Shown here: positions 11,465 through 24,184 of the stretch, piece after piece
Layout: each line of letters opens with the position of its first letter
Numbering within the stretch: the stretch's first letter is position 1
Source of the DNA: [Phialemoniopsis] sp. UDSM-2020
Taxonomy: Eukaryota > Ascomycota > Sordariomycetes > Thyridiales > Thyridiaceae
NCBI GenBank assembly: GCA_018873225.1
Contig: JAEILZ010000004.1
Coordinates: 1,798,001 to 1,862,000 of the forward strand
DNA: 64,000 nt
Reading direction: 5' to 3'
Position numbers and translations under genes: made by a program
Notes under the pieces: model-generated
Seen by the model: only the letters and a program-made list of their open reading frames with translations
What the model was told of the DNA's origin: nothing
Databases searched by the model: none

Positions 11465-13022
11465 TTATCGGTTTCCGCTCAGCTGCTGAGGCCAGTTACC
11501 GGGACATGTCCCCGTGCAAGTCCACCCCATGGTCGCTTGGTTCTGAATGTTGGAGCACAGCACCTTGGCCTGGCCCCCGGCCAGCGGCTTGATGTCGATG
11601 CCCTCAAAGTGCAGGTTCTTGCACGGCGCCGCCGACGAGCAGTGCATGCCCGCGGCGATGTTGTAGCGGCTCGTGCCCGTGATGTTGATCCAGCTGATGT
11701 CCTCGATGCCGAGGCGCGAGCCGTCGCAGCCGTTGCCCGAGTAGGTGCAGGGCGTGATGTAGATGGGCTGGTTGACGTTGTCGCAGACCACGTTGCGGAA
11801 GGTCACGTTGCGCACGTGGCCCTGGCCCGGGTACGTCTTGATCCAGGCGGCATTGGACGAGTGGTGGCATGATATGTCCTCGAAGACGACGTCGTCGACG
11901 TAGTCGGGCTGGCCCGAGTTGGAGCCCATGGAGCCGATGCACGCGCAGCCGGACTCGTAGCAGGTCACGTTCTGGACGTGGATGTTGGTGCTGTTGCCCT
12001 TGACCGAGATGCAGTCCTGAAAGTTCAGCGCTGTCAGAATCATGGTCTTCCATCTTCATGTGGATTAATACAGAGAGGTATATACTCACATCGCCGCACG
12101 TAACAACCCAGTTCTTGAGGAAGATGTCCTTCGAGTTCCAAGAATCGAAGCCGTCCGTGTTGACAGCCGAGTTCGAGTTGCTGCTCGTCGTGTTCATGTC
12201 CAGATTCGTCATCGTCACGTTCTGGCTGTGAGCCACAAAGGTGTGCCAGAACTGGCTTTGCCTCCAGGTAATGCCATCGATCGCGATGTTGGTCCCATGC
12301 CACACCGTAAGACTGATCGGCCGGCCGTTCATGTTGCTCCCGCCCCGGTTCCTGTCAATCCACACCTGTCCGTTGCCGTTGAACAGTGCCTTGCCGTGGC
12401 CCCTCATCGTCACATTGTTACCGCCCAGCAGCCACGCCGTCGACCGCCCCGCGTACGTGACGGAGAAGGTGCTGCGGATCCAGTAGTCGAGGTTGTCGGC
12501 GCTCCAGACAAAGGTGCCGTAGATGTCGATCTCGCAGTTGCGCAGGTCTGTCGTGTTCATCACCTGCCGGATGTTGTACGTGCCCTCCTGGAAGACGATG
12601 CTGCCGTCCTTGCCGCACTGCTTGAACGCCTCGAGGATCTGCGGCGTGTCGTCGCCCGCCGCGAGCTCCGCCTCGGCCGCGCTGAGCCCGCGCTTCTCCT
12701 GCTGCTGCTTCTGCGCGATCATGTCTGTGAGCGCCACGTCGCCCGGGGCCTCGGGCCGGTGCGCGTACGCGTGCGCGTCCTTGCTGCCGGGCTCTGGGCG
12801 CGGGTAGTGCTCCGGGCTGCCGTTTGGTCCCGGGATGTAGCGTTCACTGCCGGGAGACCGCCGCTCCAGAGTCTCTAGCGATGGTTCATCGCGTCTGACG
12901 ACCCTAGGCTTTGGGCTCGCCGATAGTGGCGTAACAGTGCATGCTGTTCCTTGCCTTTCGATGGCTGCGGACGCAGTCGAGCTCAGGAGCAAGAGAAGAC
13001 TGAAAGCATCAGTGAGACGCAT
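11465..13022 (-). CDS. Secreted glycoside hydrolase family 28 protein (polygalacturonase/rhamnogalacturonase type)
   Basis: Two exons are read: 13022-12090 (311 codons) and 12016-11465. The 73-nt intron ends at TTTCAG, and this acceptor restores the GDD motif exactly. The protein has 494 residues. A signal peptide (LLLLLSSTASA) is followed by an extended region to about residue 123 with dibasic sites RR43-44, RR54-55 and KR110-111, then the right-handed beta-helix. GH28 motifs: N288-T-D, G310-D311-D312, then G334-C335-A336 in place of GHG, and W369-I370-K371 in place of RIK. Many N-x-S/T sites and Cys residues support secretion. GH28 enzymes cleave galacturonan or rhamnogalacturonan backbones of pectin. 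The lost His and Arg argue against a classical polygalacturonase and favour a rhamnogalacturonase-type or divergent exo-acting member; this is inference. No other pectin gene is nearby. Confidence 0.9.
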
Positions 13023-13687
13023 ATTGGGAACAAAACTTAAGACTAGACAATAAGCTTGTTAGTCGTCTTTGATGTCGCTTGGGAGTAGAAGTGCCATCTT
13101 CCTGAGCCGTGATCAATGTCTTATGGCGAAAAGCTCTTCTCAGGAAGTCCTTTCTTCCAGTGTCGGGTCAATTCAACGTCCCAATGTACATTTTGCCGAA
13201 TATCGAGTACCACGCTCGGAGAGGGGTTTTCGAAAGCAACACGGCGATTCACAAGCATTGCCAAGGAGGCAAACTCCCTACATCTTCCCAGGGTATTGCT
13301 AATTAGACCCTCATTTGCCAAGGAATGTACTGGAGCATCTTGTATGCCCGGAAGCTTTCCCTCGTCTCTCGTGGAACATCAACCGGAGGCAAGGTCACAT
13401 TGTCAAGGCACGCCAAATCTGCAGATCCGGGGAAAGACGCTTTGGGAAGAAGGGGGGCACCGTCATGGTTCGGCAGTTCTTTTATCAATTTTATATATAG
13501 CCGGTAATATGCCTATGTAAGTCTACACCATAATAATATTGCCCTGTGCATGCCGAGAGCCGGCCGCCTGGAATCGAAATCAATGAAGCAGTCGTTGTCG
13601 TCTATGATACATGCGCGCGCTTACGTAGACATGATAAACATCCAGTCATGAAAAGTCGTCGCTTCACATAATCGCGAGCCCGTCTCA
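13023..13687. other. Intergenic: GH28 promoter and 3' end of the Cys-rich protein gene
   Basis: About 665 nt lie between two minus-strand genes. Overlapping short frames at 13069-13520 on both strands have no domain. No other feature is seen. Confidence 0.4.
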
Positions 13688-16521
13688 TTATTCGTATCTT
13701 TTCCACTCTTCAAGCAGGCGCTTAACCTCCTTGCTTCGAGCGGCGCTTGGAGGAGCATTGTCCAGTTTATCCAGGCGCTTAAAGATTTCGACTTCCTTCG
13801 CTTCTCTCTCAAAGAACTTCATCTCTAACAGCGCAAGATCGTTCCTCCGATAGGCTTTCTTGAAGACGTCTCGCATCCTAGGCGAGTAGAGCTTGCATTC
13901 GGCTTTGGGGAGGGTTTCCGGCACTGGGCAGAATTTGATGGCCCCTGGAGGGTAAGCGTAGAGCTCGGGGTATATGACTTCGTGATAGCATTCCTCGCAC
14001 ACGGTAAAGCGAGGCATCGATGTCAGCAGAAACCATTTCCTATTTTCGACCGGGTGATCTCCAGGACATTCGTAAGGAATCGCAATTCGCTTAAGCTTTT
14101 TGGATAGTTGCCCAACATCGGGCGCAGTCTTGGACTCGACTGCTTTATCCGAAGCCGACTCTAGCACATCGAAGTACTCAACAAACTTGTCCATCTCTGG
14201 AGTGAAGTGTAGAGAACATGGTCGGTAGTCCGGGTCTGGACTGGTCATGGGCCGCAGGATCCCAGTAAGATTCGGGAACATGATCTCCACAGACTTGGTG
14301 CAACCGGGGCAAACCCTCAAGTCGGGAACAGGCTTGTTGGTGCGAGGGTCGATAACGGTGTGCCAAGTCGTCCGCTCCTTGTCAGGGCACTGGGGATATT
14401 TAGTGGCGACCTCAGCTATGCTCTTAAGATAACGTAGGTCTTGTATGTTGTACTTCTTGGTCATGAGCCATGCGATCCTGAACCACAGCGACGTTCCCAG
14501 ATCACACGCTATGGGTTTGTCGATGGCGCGGAATGGCGCTGGGACTAGCTGGTGTTGATATGGTGTGGATAGGAAGACCGCGTTGTAGCAAGTAGGGCAG
14601 ACATTGAAGCTGTCGCATCGTGGGATGCTAAGCCAATCGTGACGACCTGCCTCGGGTATCATCCTAGGGCATTCGGGCATATCAGCCGCATTCCCTTGGC
14701 TGACATCTTCTGAGTAACGGCGGTAAGACACGATAGGCTTTTCTAACGTCGCAGCATTCTCGGCAGGGTCGAAGACTGGAGGCTTCCAAGGAGCCTTTGT
14801 AGAAGCACCATCTCGCAAATCTTGGCGCGCCTTGGGAGGGGGCGGCATCGGCGAGTGGCGCCTCTCTATGGGAGATTCGGGAAAGCTTGGCATTACCACG
14901 GGAGCAGCCATGGCGAGGGCGGCAGCACCTGCGGCGGCGCCGGTGTTGTTGAAGCTGGGTGCACGGGAGCGTGGCTTAGGATGTAACTCGCCAGATCCTC
15001 GGGATCCATTCCGAGACGAGGATGATGCAGACGAGAAAGGAGAAACAGGCCTAGGCTCTTGCCTCTCCCTTGTCGAAGCTGGGAACGTTGCCGAGCTTCT
15101 TGGGTTGTTCGATGCAGGTACGTCTCCAAAGTAGTTCTGAGAAACGCGGGGAGAGGCGAGTGGGGTCGTTGTCCGCGATCCTACCGTGCCTGATCTCGGT
15201 CTCATAGGTGGCACAGCAGACTCCGGGCTCAGTAGGTAATGACGGTCATCCTGGTTCAGAAGAGACTTTCCGTGATCGCGGTGGGGTCCACGGGGCCCCA
15301 TGTCATCGTCGCTTGACTCTTCATAGCTGGTCCGAGTGGTGTTTGGGCTTCTCGAGTGCCTTGAATCGCGCCTGGAAGACTTGTCCCGGCCTCCGTAACT
15401 CCGGGGCGGCGAAGAGGCCCTGCGTTCAAACCGTGGGGGCGAGGAGCGCTTACGGTCGTATGGTGAGGAAGAACCGGCGTGTAAGCTGTTCCTGCTCGCC
15501 CGAGGGCTATCGTCCAGCTCATCACGGCTACTCCTCTTGACTGATGGTCTCCTTGAGACTTTTGGCACCTCGATAGCCGAGGCTGATCGTCTTGGAGTGA
15601 CAGGGCTGGTAGCCGGCGAGAGTCTCTCACGCCTGTCATGATCATGACGATGGGAGGATCGCCGGTCCTCGGACGTGACACGATTATCACGGTCAGCAGC
15701 TGTGCGACTGCCGTGAGGAGATCGGCTGAAGTCCTGGTATGCCCGATAGCGTCCGTTGGTTGAATGCTTGATCACTGACGGAGAGAGGAATTGATCGGCC
15801 GGCTCGTGTGACCCGGAAGAATCACGTCTGCCCCGCGGCGCCTGGTCGACATAGACTTCCGGCTTGTCCCGGTGGTCCCGGTGTGTGCTTGGTGTGCGCC
15901 TGGCGTCCTGAAACTCCGTGTCCAAAGGAGGAAGATCCAACCGGCTTCTTCGTCTCTTTATCTCTGCCGGCGGGGGTACTGCCGCGATATTCGCGGCATC
16001 ATCAGGCCGGGACGTGCTCACCTTACGGCCCGTGTTCGCGGCGTAGGATCCGCCGGTATGTACCTTTGCGTCCTCGACGGGTGGGTCGTCGCCCTCTGAT
16101 TGAGGTACGAGAACGAAGCGTCGTTCAGGATTATTCTCATGGACATTTTCGAGAATTGGCTGTTGGTCGACATCTCCCGGGAACTTGGGTTCTTCCTCAG
16201 GGAACGAGCTTCGCTTTGCGGTGCCGCTGTATTCTCGCTTCAGGGAAGCAGTCTCATCTTCCACGATGGGTGGTCGCGAACGTTTGGCGTAATCACAAGA
16301 ATCAAAGGCGAAGGATCTCGGGACGTGCGACCCAAGCTTGACGCCTTGATTGGGGCGAACCGGAGGGATATCGAAGCTATAGGTGATGGGCCATCAGATA
16401 TCACCACTCCTACAGACCTGAGGGGGCTAGAGATGGCTAATTGTACATACCGCTGCGGACTCTTCGCCCGAGACGTGGACCAATGTCCAGTATGCAGAAG
16501 ATCGTCAATGGCCTCCGGCAT
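13688..16521 (-). CDS. Conserved-looking fungal protein: Arg/Ser-rich disordered N-half, cysteine-rich C-terminal domain
   Basis: Two exons are read: 16521-16451 and 16376-13688, with a 74-nt GTATGT...TATAG intron and a phase-2 join. The protein has 919 residues. A short N-terminal segment (MPEAIDDLLHTGHWSTSRAK) is followed by about 500 residues very rich in Arg, Ser, Pro and Asp, with many SR/RS and SPR motifs as in nuclear RNA-linked proteins. From about residue 590 to 850 the chain is ordered and carries repeated Cys pairs (CPTC near 615, CPGC near 711, CEEC near 816) plus further Cys and His, which looks like a zinc-binding fold. The C-terminus is a charged helix ending in LLEEWKRYE. I do not recognise a named function. 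Nuclear location and metal binding are inferred. An inner ATG at 16264 is less likely because the spliced N-terminus reads well. Confidence 0.85.
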
Positions 16522-19500
16522 GGTGAAGGAATGTTCAAAAGGTGACAATTAATTGCAGACAAGAGGCCGCAATGTTAGGAAGGCATGCTTCTCCAAGCAG
16601 GCGTTTTGCACACCGAATGCCTCAAATACGGGATGCAACGTAGCAGCCTCGCAGTCGCCTTTTTCTTTGCTCGCCTTCCGTGCTGCCCTCGAGATTGTGT
16701 ATGAGCAGAGCTGTGTGATTTTCAAGGAGGGTTGCCACGCGAGGTCAGGTAAGCAGCAGGGCGAGATGCACGGGAAGCGGGGCGGATGTAAGCAGGCAGA
16801 GTGAGGCGGGGGATTGTCCTGTTGATCGACGTTGTCTGGGCAGATCCTACGCCCGTGCAGAGTTGCTTGGCATTTGTCGATGAAAAAGTAAAAGCAGACG
16901 CGGAACTTTTGGGGACAGGCTCCGAGAAGATGGTACGGGTTATATACTTGGGTAGAGTAATAACCACTTTGGACTACTTGGAAGGTGAGACAATCAGATG
17001 TGGCTTGTGTGTAGAAGAAGAGGTAGTGACATGGAGAAGTTAAGCCAGTGAAGGTCGGTCGGCAGATACAACAAGGGGTGAGCACAAGAAGAATGAAAAG
17101 TAAAGGGTGCCTGCAGAGGTTTTAGACGACTGAGTATCATTGCACAGCCTGCTGCTGTTTCTCGCATTTCAGGGTGTCGATGGGAGTCTGCTGGCTGGGC
17201 TGGCTTGGGACCCAAGTCGAATCCCATGACATAACGGCACGGTGCACGAATACCTACATGTAGCTAGCAGCTGGACGGAAAAAGACTGGAGCAAAAGGTG
17301 GCGCAAGGGACAATAATGGTCTGGTCCGCGGACATTTAGCACGGGTGGTGGACCTTCAGCATCAAGACTGGGGCCGCCTTTTGGACGACCCGAGAAGGGC
17401 AATCATCCATTGAAAGATGTCTTCCATCGCAGCACTTGGCGTTGTACTGCAAAAGCTGCAATTGCTGCAAGTGCTATTCGCGGTGGTGGGTGATGTTGCC
17501 CACAGGTGATTGATGGTGGTGGGGGAGAAGCGGAGACGGGCTTGCTTGGGCGACGGGCTGTCCCATGGGAAGGAGGCGTGGGAGGGCGGCTCAGAGCGGG
17601 TGGTCCCACTAGGCGGGACTCGCTAGCATGGTTGGGTAGCATCACCCATTTAGCGGCAACGCAGGTGATTCTAGACAAATACACAGTAACTACTACTTCG
17701 TACAATACGGTAGTGACAGTAAAGCCGGTGCGCAGCTGGTCGAATGGATCGACCATTGGACCTCCAGCCCTTGAACTCTGCAAGCCGGCTCTTCACTTCT
17801 CACCACTAGGTCGACTTCGTAGTACATATTGTGTGCACTCGTACGCTCTTCGTCTCTACTACAGCTGCAGTCAAGTCCCAGCAAGCGACTGATGTGGCTG
17901 TCTGATCCCCAATCCACATTTATTCTTCTTGGATGCACCCCTCGCTTGCTGAACATACCTTACCCTGACCGCCCTTCAAGCTCATCTTGCAACTTGTCTG
18001 CCTCCGTTTGGCAGTTGTACACGTGAGTCCGTGGCCGACAGACCATTGCCGATGACTCCTTCTGCCAGCCTTGAGGGCCAACCTGAAAGGCAGACTAGGA
18101 AATATCATGACGCGTGGCAGCAAAATGTTCGATGGTGGTGTGAACAGCACTATACTAAGAACATGTCACTGTCAATAGGTCTCTTATTAGCCAGGAACAA
18201 GTAGCAGTCGGTGTCGAATCCCGGCGCTGATCTTGAATTTTGGTGCCCTCCACGACTACTCCGTACACATTTACTTTTAGCTCATGACTGGCCGTTAGAG
18301 GATGGTCTTCCACAACGGTCGTCACTGGACTAGTTCGGTGTCGTTGTCCGCCGCCACATCCAGACAGTGGTTCCTTGGAGCTCCAGAGGTTTCAGATTGT
18401 CCGAGAAATAATTTTTAGCATGATGGACAGGCGCGTTCACTGCGTAATCACCACCAGCCGGGCCCTTCAAACTCAATCTTGTGAACAGTATTGGCTTTCT
18501 GAAGCACACCACGGAAACCATCTCGGCCACTATTATCAATCCTTACGTCTACAGTGCACGAAGCCTGGCGACTGTCCTACTACGTAGAGCGACCGAGGTG
18601 TCGAGATGTCCAGGAGAACGCCTGACGCAGGGCGGATCTGTCTCTCACACCGACGCCGTTCTTGGGGACCCGCAGTGCGACAAAAGACCAGCACTACCTG
18701 ATTCAGTCGACCGATGGCCACTGACTACACAGCTCAGAGATGCTTGCGAAGCTCGACCTCCGCCTGGGATTAACGATTTGCGTAACCCCTCTTTGGGAGC
18801 TCGATTCAGCCGAGCTGGTCTCTACCAGCCAACAGCCAATCAGAGGTCTTGGCTTGTACGCGTTGTCGCTCAATTCAGACAAACCTCCTCCCCGTGGCCC
18901 TCCACAACACTGTAGCCGGGCGTCGGTCTGCCCACCACCTCGTTGACGGGCGCCACCATGGTCACCACCACCACCATCCTCACCACCTTTCGTCCATTTC
19001 CTCTGTCACGAGGTGAAACGGCTGCCTTCAGATCATGTCCAATCGATCAGTAGAGTGTCCCACACGAGGTCCAGCCTGGTGCTGCCCATGGAAGTTCCCG
19101 AACTCCTGCCTTCCCATGTGTGCCTGTGTGGATCGGCACCGATGCATGCTTCCCCTAAGTAATGTTGAGATGAGTAGTCGTACAAGGCAACATGCCTATT
19201 TCCAGAAACCATACATCCTTCTGACAGGAGCACAATCCCAGCTGCACGGCAGCGACGGGCGGTGTCTCGGGCAAAGGGGGGTCTCAGACCTTAGAGCCAT
19301 GACACATTGTCTCATTCTTGTTTTCAGCCTCTTGAAAAGAAGACACGACAGTCAACAACACCATGCACTAATCGAAGGCACACTGGGACAGCCCTCTAGT
19401 GACTTGTGTCCCTAGGCTGTCTTGTCCACATCATCGTCTCGGCCATGACTCCAAGGCTGTTGCTTGAAGATACCCGCCGGCTCATCCATCCCGTGACGTC

Positions 19501-21754
19501 CAGTCCCGTCGTTTCCAAGCCACAGAACACTTGCTAGGCTCCTGCTATCGGCGAAGTGTTGCCTTGCTCCGAACAGATGCGTCACACTTGAAGGCAAGAC
19601 GTGCTACAACTGGGATACTTATGATGGGAAGAGAGATATTGCGGAATGCCTCGCCTGATCCTTACGGAATGTCTTCAAGGACTTCAACATGGTCTGCATT
19701 GTCGATGGACCAGTAAAAGACACAAGGAATAATATATAAAATATGTGATGCTGCCCAATATCTGCATGTCTGCATGCTGAAGCACCAGCGCAGTCTGCGA
19801 ATGACATGAATGGCAACTACCAGTCAACATCCCTCTTTCAGATTTTAAACCCAATCATTAAGCATGGCGCGATCTATTCACTCTAGAGATCTTCATCTAT
19901 GTACGAGATGCACACAACAGCAATCGGAGTACAGCGCATAGCCCAACTACCGCCTTGCTAAGTGAGTAGTCAAGGCTGTCACTGCTAAATGCTGGGTGCC
20001 CCCAATTCTTCGCAGGTCAATGGCAAACGTCGTGCCTCGGAATATCATAATGCAATGGAACCGGCCAGAGGTCAATTGCGGTTCCAAGACATTCTGTAAA
20101 AGTAGGTTGAACAATATAGGAAATGTAGACGCTTCTATTCAGGGGAAGTTCGTACCGCACCGTTCGAAAGAGAAGTAGCAAGATCAATGCTTCGAACAGA
20201 ATCAAGGCTGCCTGTGATACCGTTGTATGCCTGGCTAATAAAGCAGAAAGTAGACATTGCGGCTAGTTACATATGAACCATTCGTTCAAGCTGCAGACTG
20301 CGACGGGTGATACAAGCTTGCTGTCTCCCCAGATGCACAATACTTGGTCCACGGCGCATTCCGGTGAACACAAGAACAGCTCTGGTGGCAAGCACAACAG
20401 CACAGGCATGTGTGCGACCGTTCCAAAACATTCTGATGGGAAGTAGCTGCAGTGGCGGATGCGGATGATGCACTCGATCTTTCTATGTTCTGATCTCACT
20501 CTTATGCATATAACGAGGACATGAGCTTAGAACAAATCGCTTCGTATTTCAGACGGAATTGTATCAAAGGTCTCTGCTGCTCGAAATCAGGCAATGGAGT
20601 CACTTTTCATTCGATGCTTCTCACTTGACTGAAATCAGTTCATCCGTCGGGCGTCCATGATTAATGAGCTCCATCACCACATAGTCAAGTGCCCAACAAG
20701 ATAAGTTCTGAGGCGACGAAGCCTGTTTAGAGCGCTCAAGATGTACGCCCTTACCTTTGGAATTCCAGTTCAGCCAAGCGTTGACCTCAACGATCATGTG
20801 AAAATCGAAAACATCAATAGCAGCGAAAGTCCAAGATTGTTATACCCCTCACAAAAGCAACTAGAAATCCATCGAGCTAGAAAAGGTTCAAGGGTGAGAC
20901 TCAGTCAACGATATATTGATTTTGACATGGACAGATGGCCCACGCATCTTTGGACATGAGCTCGAGTCTTTGATCGCATCGCGAGGCACCGACTATGATC
21001 ACCCAGCTTCACGTGCTCTCACAGTTTTCCAGGCTGCGGTATTATCATCTCGCAGACCCGAAACTCTGCAGAACATCATCAATCCGTCAATCTAAGCAAA
21101 GTAGACATTCTGCAAGAGAGATGCGAGGTTGAAATTTGGCCGAATCAAAAACGGGAAGATGCGGCAAAGCGGCTTACTTCAGGGGGCAGATACAGCGGCC
21201 CTTGTCCGGTACAGGCCTAGCCCGGCGGATTGACAGGGGCATCGCCGGGCAGGCCAAGGCCGTCTGCCCGCCATAGGCGCATCCAGGGTCCCCGCAATGA
21301 CGACATAATCAGGAGCCAACGCTGGAGGGGTAAATATGAAAATGTCAGGTCTGGTCTGTTCGGCCTGCTTCTCTTGGCCGGCGGGTATGCTTTTACAGGT
21401 TCGAAACGAGGTGCAAGATAAGAAAAGAAGACGAATTGAGAGAGGGGGGGCTGACAAGCAGCGGGCTTATGTACCGCGCCGAGTGAAATAGACTCATAGT
21501 TGCAGAATTTAAATAGGTCGGATAATCCCCCCCTCAACTGCCAGTGTATCAATTTGTCGATCGATCTCAACTTCCCCACGCTCCAATTCTCCGCGGGAAC
21601 CACAAAAAGCCGCACCTCGCTGGCCGATCATCGTCTCGTCTCACTCGATCTTCCTCTTCAACGTCAACATTGACCTCTGATTTCTAAAGCAAGCTGTTTA
21701 ATTTGCAGATACCCTCCCCCTCGCCCTCGAAAACACACACTCCAATCAGCAGCC
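16522..21754. other. 5.2-kb gene-free region
   Basis: No open frame here shows domain structure, high-GC3 coding bias or a credible exon chain. The longest (16549-17085 minus, 178 codons; 18481-18915 plus, 144 codons) have low-complexity translations. The first lies directly upstream of the Cys-rich protein gene and probably covers its leader and promoter. The last 600 nt should be the promoter and leader of the HAD gene; a pyrimidine-rich stretch precedes its ATG. One TACTTCGTA core lies at 17694-17702. Confidence 0.5.
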
Positions 21755-22495
21755 ATGGCGCCCCGGAACATCACCACCCTCCTCTTCGACTGCGACAACA
21801 CGCTCGTCCTGTCCGAGGAGCTCGCCTTCGAGGGCTGCGCCGACCTCATCAACGAGATCTGCGAGAAGCGCGGCCTGCCCGAGCGCTTCACCGGCGCCAC
21901 CCTCATCAAGGAGTTTGTCGGCCAAAACTTCCGCGGCATGATGAAGTCGCTGCAGGAGCGCTACAACTTCTCCATGACCGACGCCGAGCTCGAGGACTAC
22001 GTCCTGCGCGAGGAGGACGTCGTCATCGCCAAGCTCAAGGCCCACGGCCTGCCCTGCCCGGGCGTCGACGACGTCCTCGCCAAGCTCGAGAAGGAGGGCA
22101 AGTACAAGCTCGCCGTCGTCTCGTCGTCGGCCCTGCGCCGCGTCAAGGCCAGCATCGAAAAGGTCGGCCAGGACAAGTTCTTTGGCGAGTACGTCTTCTC
22201 GGCCGCCACGAGCCTGCCCAAGCCCACCAGCAAGCCCGACCCGGCCATCTACCTGCACGCCATGGAGGTGCTCGGCAAGAAGGCCGAGGAGTGCGTCGCC
22301 ATCGAGGACAGCAAGAGCGGCACCCTCAGCGGCACCCGCGCCGGCATCAAGGTCATCGGCTACGTCGGTCCCTACGAGGACGAGAGGAAGCCCGAGATGG
22401 AGAAGGTGCTGCGGGATGCCGGCGCCGTCGTCGTCATGCAAGACTGGGCCGAGTTTGAGTCGTGCCTGAAGCAGATCGAGGCCGGCAGCGTCTAA
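21755..22495 (+). CDS. HAD-superfamily hydrolase, subfamily IA (phosphatase/beta-phosphoglucomutase-like)
   Basis: A single exon encodes 246 residues. All four HAD motifs are visible: motif I LLFDCDNTLV with nucleophile D12 and acid/base D14; motif II AVVSSSALRR; motif III lysine in PKPTSKPDP; motif IV CVAIEDSKSG. Between motifs I and II lies the helical C1 cap (about residues 20-90), as in phosphoglycolate phosphatase, beta-phosphoglucomutase and 2-deoxyglucose-6-phosphatase-like enzymes. The substrate cannot be read from sequence. The protein lacks a targeting signal, so cytosolic action is likely. GC3 is extreme (nearly every codon ends in C or G), suggesting high expression. It converges on the RIT1 gene with only 181 nt between stops. 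Confidence 0.93.
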   Translation: MAPRNITTLLFDCDNTLVLSEELAFEGCADLINEICEKRGLPERFTGATLIKEFVGQNFRGMMKSLQERYNFSMTDAELEDYVLREEDVVIAKLKAHGLPCPGVDDVLAKLEKEGKYKLAVVSSSALRRVKASIEKVGQDKFFGEYVFSAATSLPKPTSKPDPAIYLHAMEVLGKKAEECVAIEDSKSGTLSGTRAGIKVIGYVGPYEDERKPEMEKVLRDAGAVVVMQDWAEFESCLKQIEAGSV

Positions 22496-22676
22496 TGGAA
22501 CTTCCCCGACTTCTCCTTTCTCTCCGGCATCTCAGATTAATAGCGACGGACTTTCACTCCTGCAATTATGGCAGGATTCAAGACATCCCATAGAGTGGAC
22601 CATTATCTCGACAATAGATGAGGACACCTTGGATAGAACTTCTTAGATGCCCCTGGATGGGCTAATGAAATCAATT

Positions 22677-24184
22677 TTAACGCCAGTCCATGAGAAAACT
22701 GTTGACGCTTTGTAAAGTAGCCCTGTTGGGGTTGGCCTCGGGCATGGTTGTCATAATCTTGCCCAGTCGCACTCTGATCATGTCCTTGTTAAACCTCTTC
22801 TCTGCGTCTGGACTTCGTACGTCCCCATCATCGTCGAAGCAGTAGCAGAAGAGAGCAAGTGCCACTCCCACCGAGATGTCCTTACCACTCTCGCAGGTCA
22901 CGAGAATTTGCCTTTTATCATCATCTCCAGCAGCCGGTCTGCGCTTGGCTAGGAAGTTGGAAACAAATTCGCAAATGCGAGGCAGAGCCGGGCGTAGATT
23001 GCGGCTTGCGATCTTGTGTTTCCCAACGCCAATTTGAAAATGCGTCTCGGATTGGACCCAGTCTTCCGCCTTCGTGACTTCTGGTAATAGATCAATCTGA
23101 CAGCAAGAATTTGCCTCATGCTTGCCCGCGAGTGAGCCAACAGAGATGTATCTCGTAAGTCGTTTGGCATCTGCAGCACCACTTGAGCCAGCCTCTCCAG
23201 CAGGTTCAGATATTAACCTAGCAATGATGTCAGGCAGCTCGTTTTCCGGCGCAGCCAGCAGCTCCTCCGCATGCGCCCACCACACCGGCGCGGTCAGACC
23301 GAGCGCCCAGTTCTCGGTGTCGTCCCCGGCGCCCTGAATATACCCGCCCTCGCTCATCTCCGTGCCCTCGACTCTCCGGGAGCTAGTGCAGCAGATGACG
23401 GGGTGAAAAGACGGGAATATTTCGTCCGTGGGCACGAGAGGCGTCTCCTGCGTAACCCACATGGGCCGCAGTGGCTTCTTGACTTGGTTTCGCAGAGCGG
23501 CGACGTCGATACCAAGTTTTTGGAATGACTCGACGAACTGAGGTACTCGAGCAAGCATCTGACTCTGCTCCGAAGAGGACACCACATTGGGTGGCACATA
23601 AAGGCTGTGGAACGATGGATCATCAGGGAAGAGGACCCGGCTCAGGACGCAACACCATATGGGCACGGTCTTGCTTAGAGCATCGGGTATTCCTGACATA
23701 CATCAGTCTCTAGTGTTCTTGTTATATAAGATGGTATGAGTTCCAAAACTTACGTTTGCCTCGGCGAGTTGAGTCTACAATAATGCACCTGATATGATGT
23801 TGCGATATGAGTACCTAGCCCTCTTTCGAGGTCGGAGCTCGAAGACATGACTTACCCATCATGTTCAGAAATCAAAGGCAGAAGATGCAGGTTCAGTCTC
23901 CTCGTGCTAAACTTCCACTGGCCGGTATGTCCGTCGGTAGACTTGAAGTACGCCGACGCGGCCTTGGCGGCCGGGGCGACATACCAGCTGCCGCAGCGCT
24001 CATTGGCAACAAGAGGCCGGCCGAAAGCTGCCGCTACCTCGTCCACAAAGCCAGCATCCTGGCGAACCGAGGCTAGGCGATTTGAGATGGAGAGGTTGGA
24101 CCGTTTGAGGTTGGCAAGGATGCGGGAGAAGTTGTGGTTGGCCTGCTCCGAGAACACCAGGTCGGCAGCACTGATGTCGGACAT
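22677..24184 (-). CDS. rit1: Initiator tRNA A64-2'-O-ribosylphosphate transferase (Rit1)
   Basis: Three exons are read: 24184-23856, 23788-23754 (only 35 nt) and 23692-22677. The splice phases are 2 then 1, and the product has 459 residues. Rit1 adds a 2'-O-ribosyl phosphate to A64 of cytosolic initiator methionine tRNA and so keeps it out of elongation. Diagnostic segments are SNRLASVRQDAGFVDEVA, PLVANERCGSWYV, and the block CIIVDSTRRGKR-IPDALSKTVPIWC, which is rebuilt only when the 35-nt micro-exon is included. The C-terminal part holds ILVTCESGKDISVGVALALFC, a Cys-containing phosphatase-like P-loop typical of the family. The length is close to the yeast protein (about 510). The start is the first ATG in exon 1, well placed before the conserved block. 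Confidence 0.93.

Noticed and set aside
16549..17085. 178-codon minus-strand frame upstream of the RS/Cys-rich gene
   Set aside because: No domain, Cys/Pro/Leu-rich random look, and it lies where the promoter and leader are expected.
18180..18250. Possible tRNA because of GTCGAATCCC
   Set aside because: The loop lacks the TTC start and the arms do not pair; no cloverleaf can be drawn.
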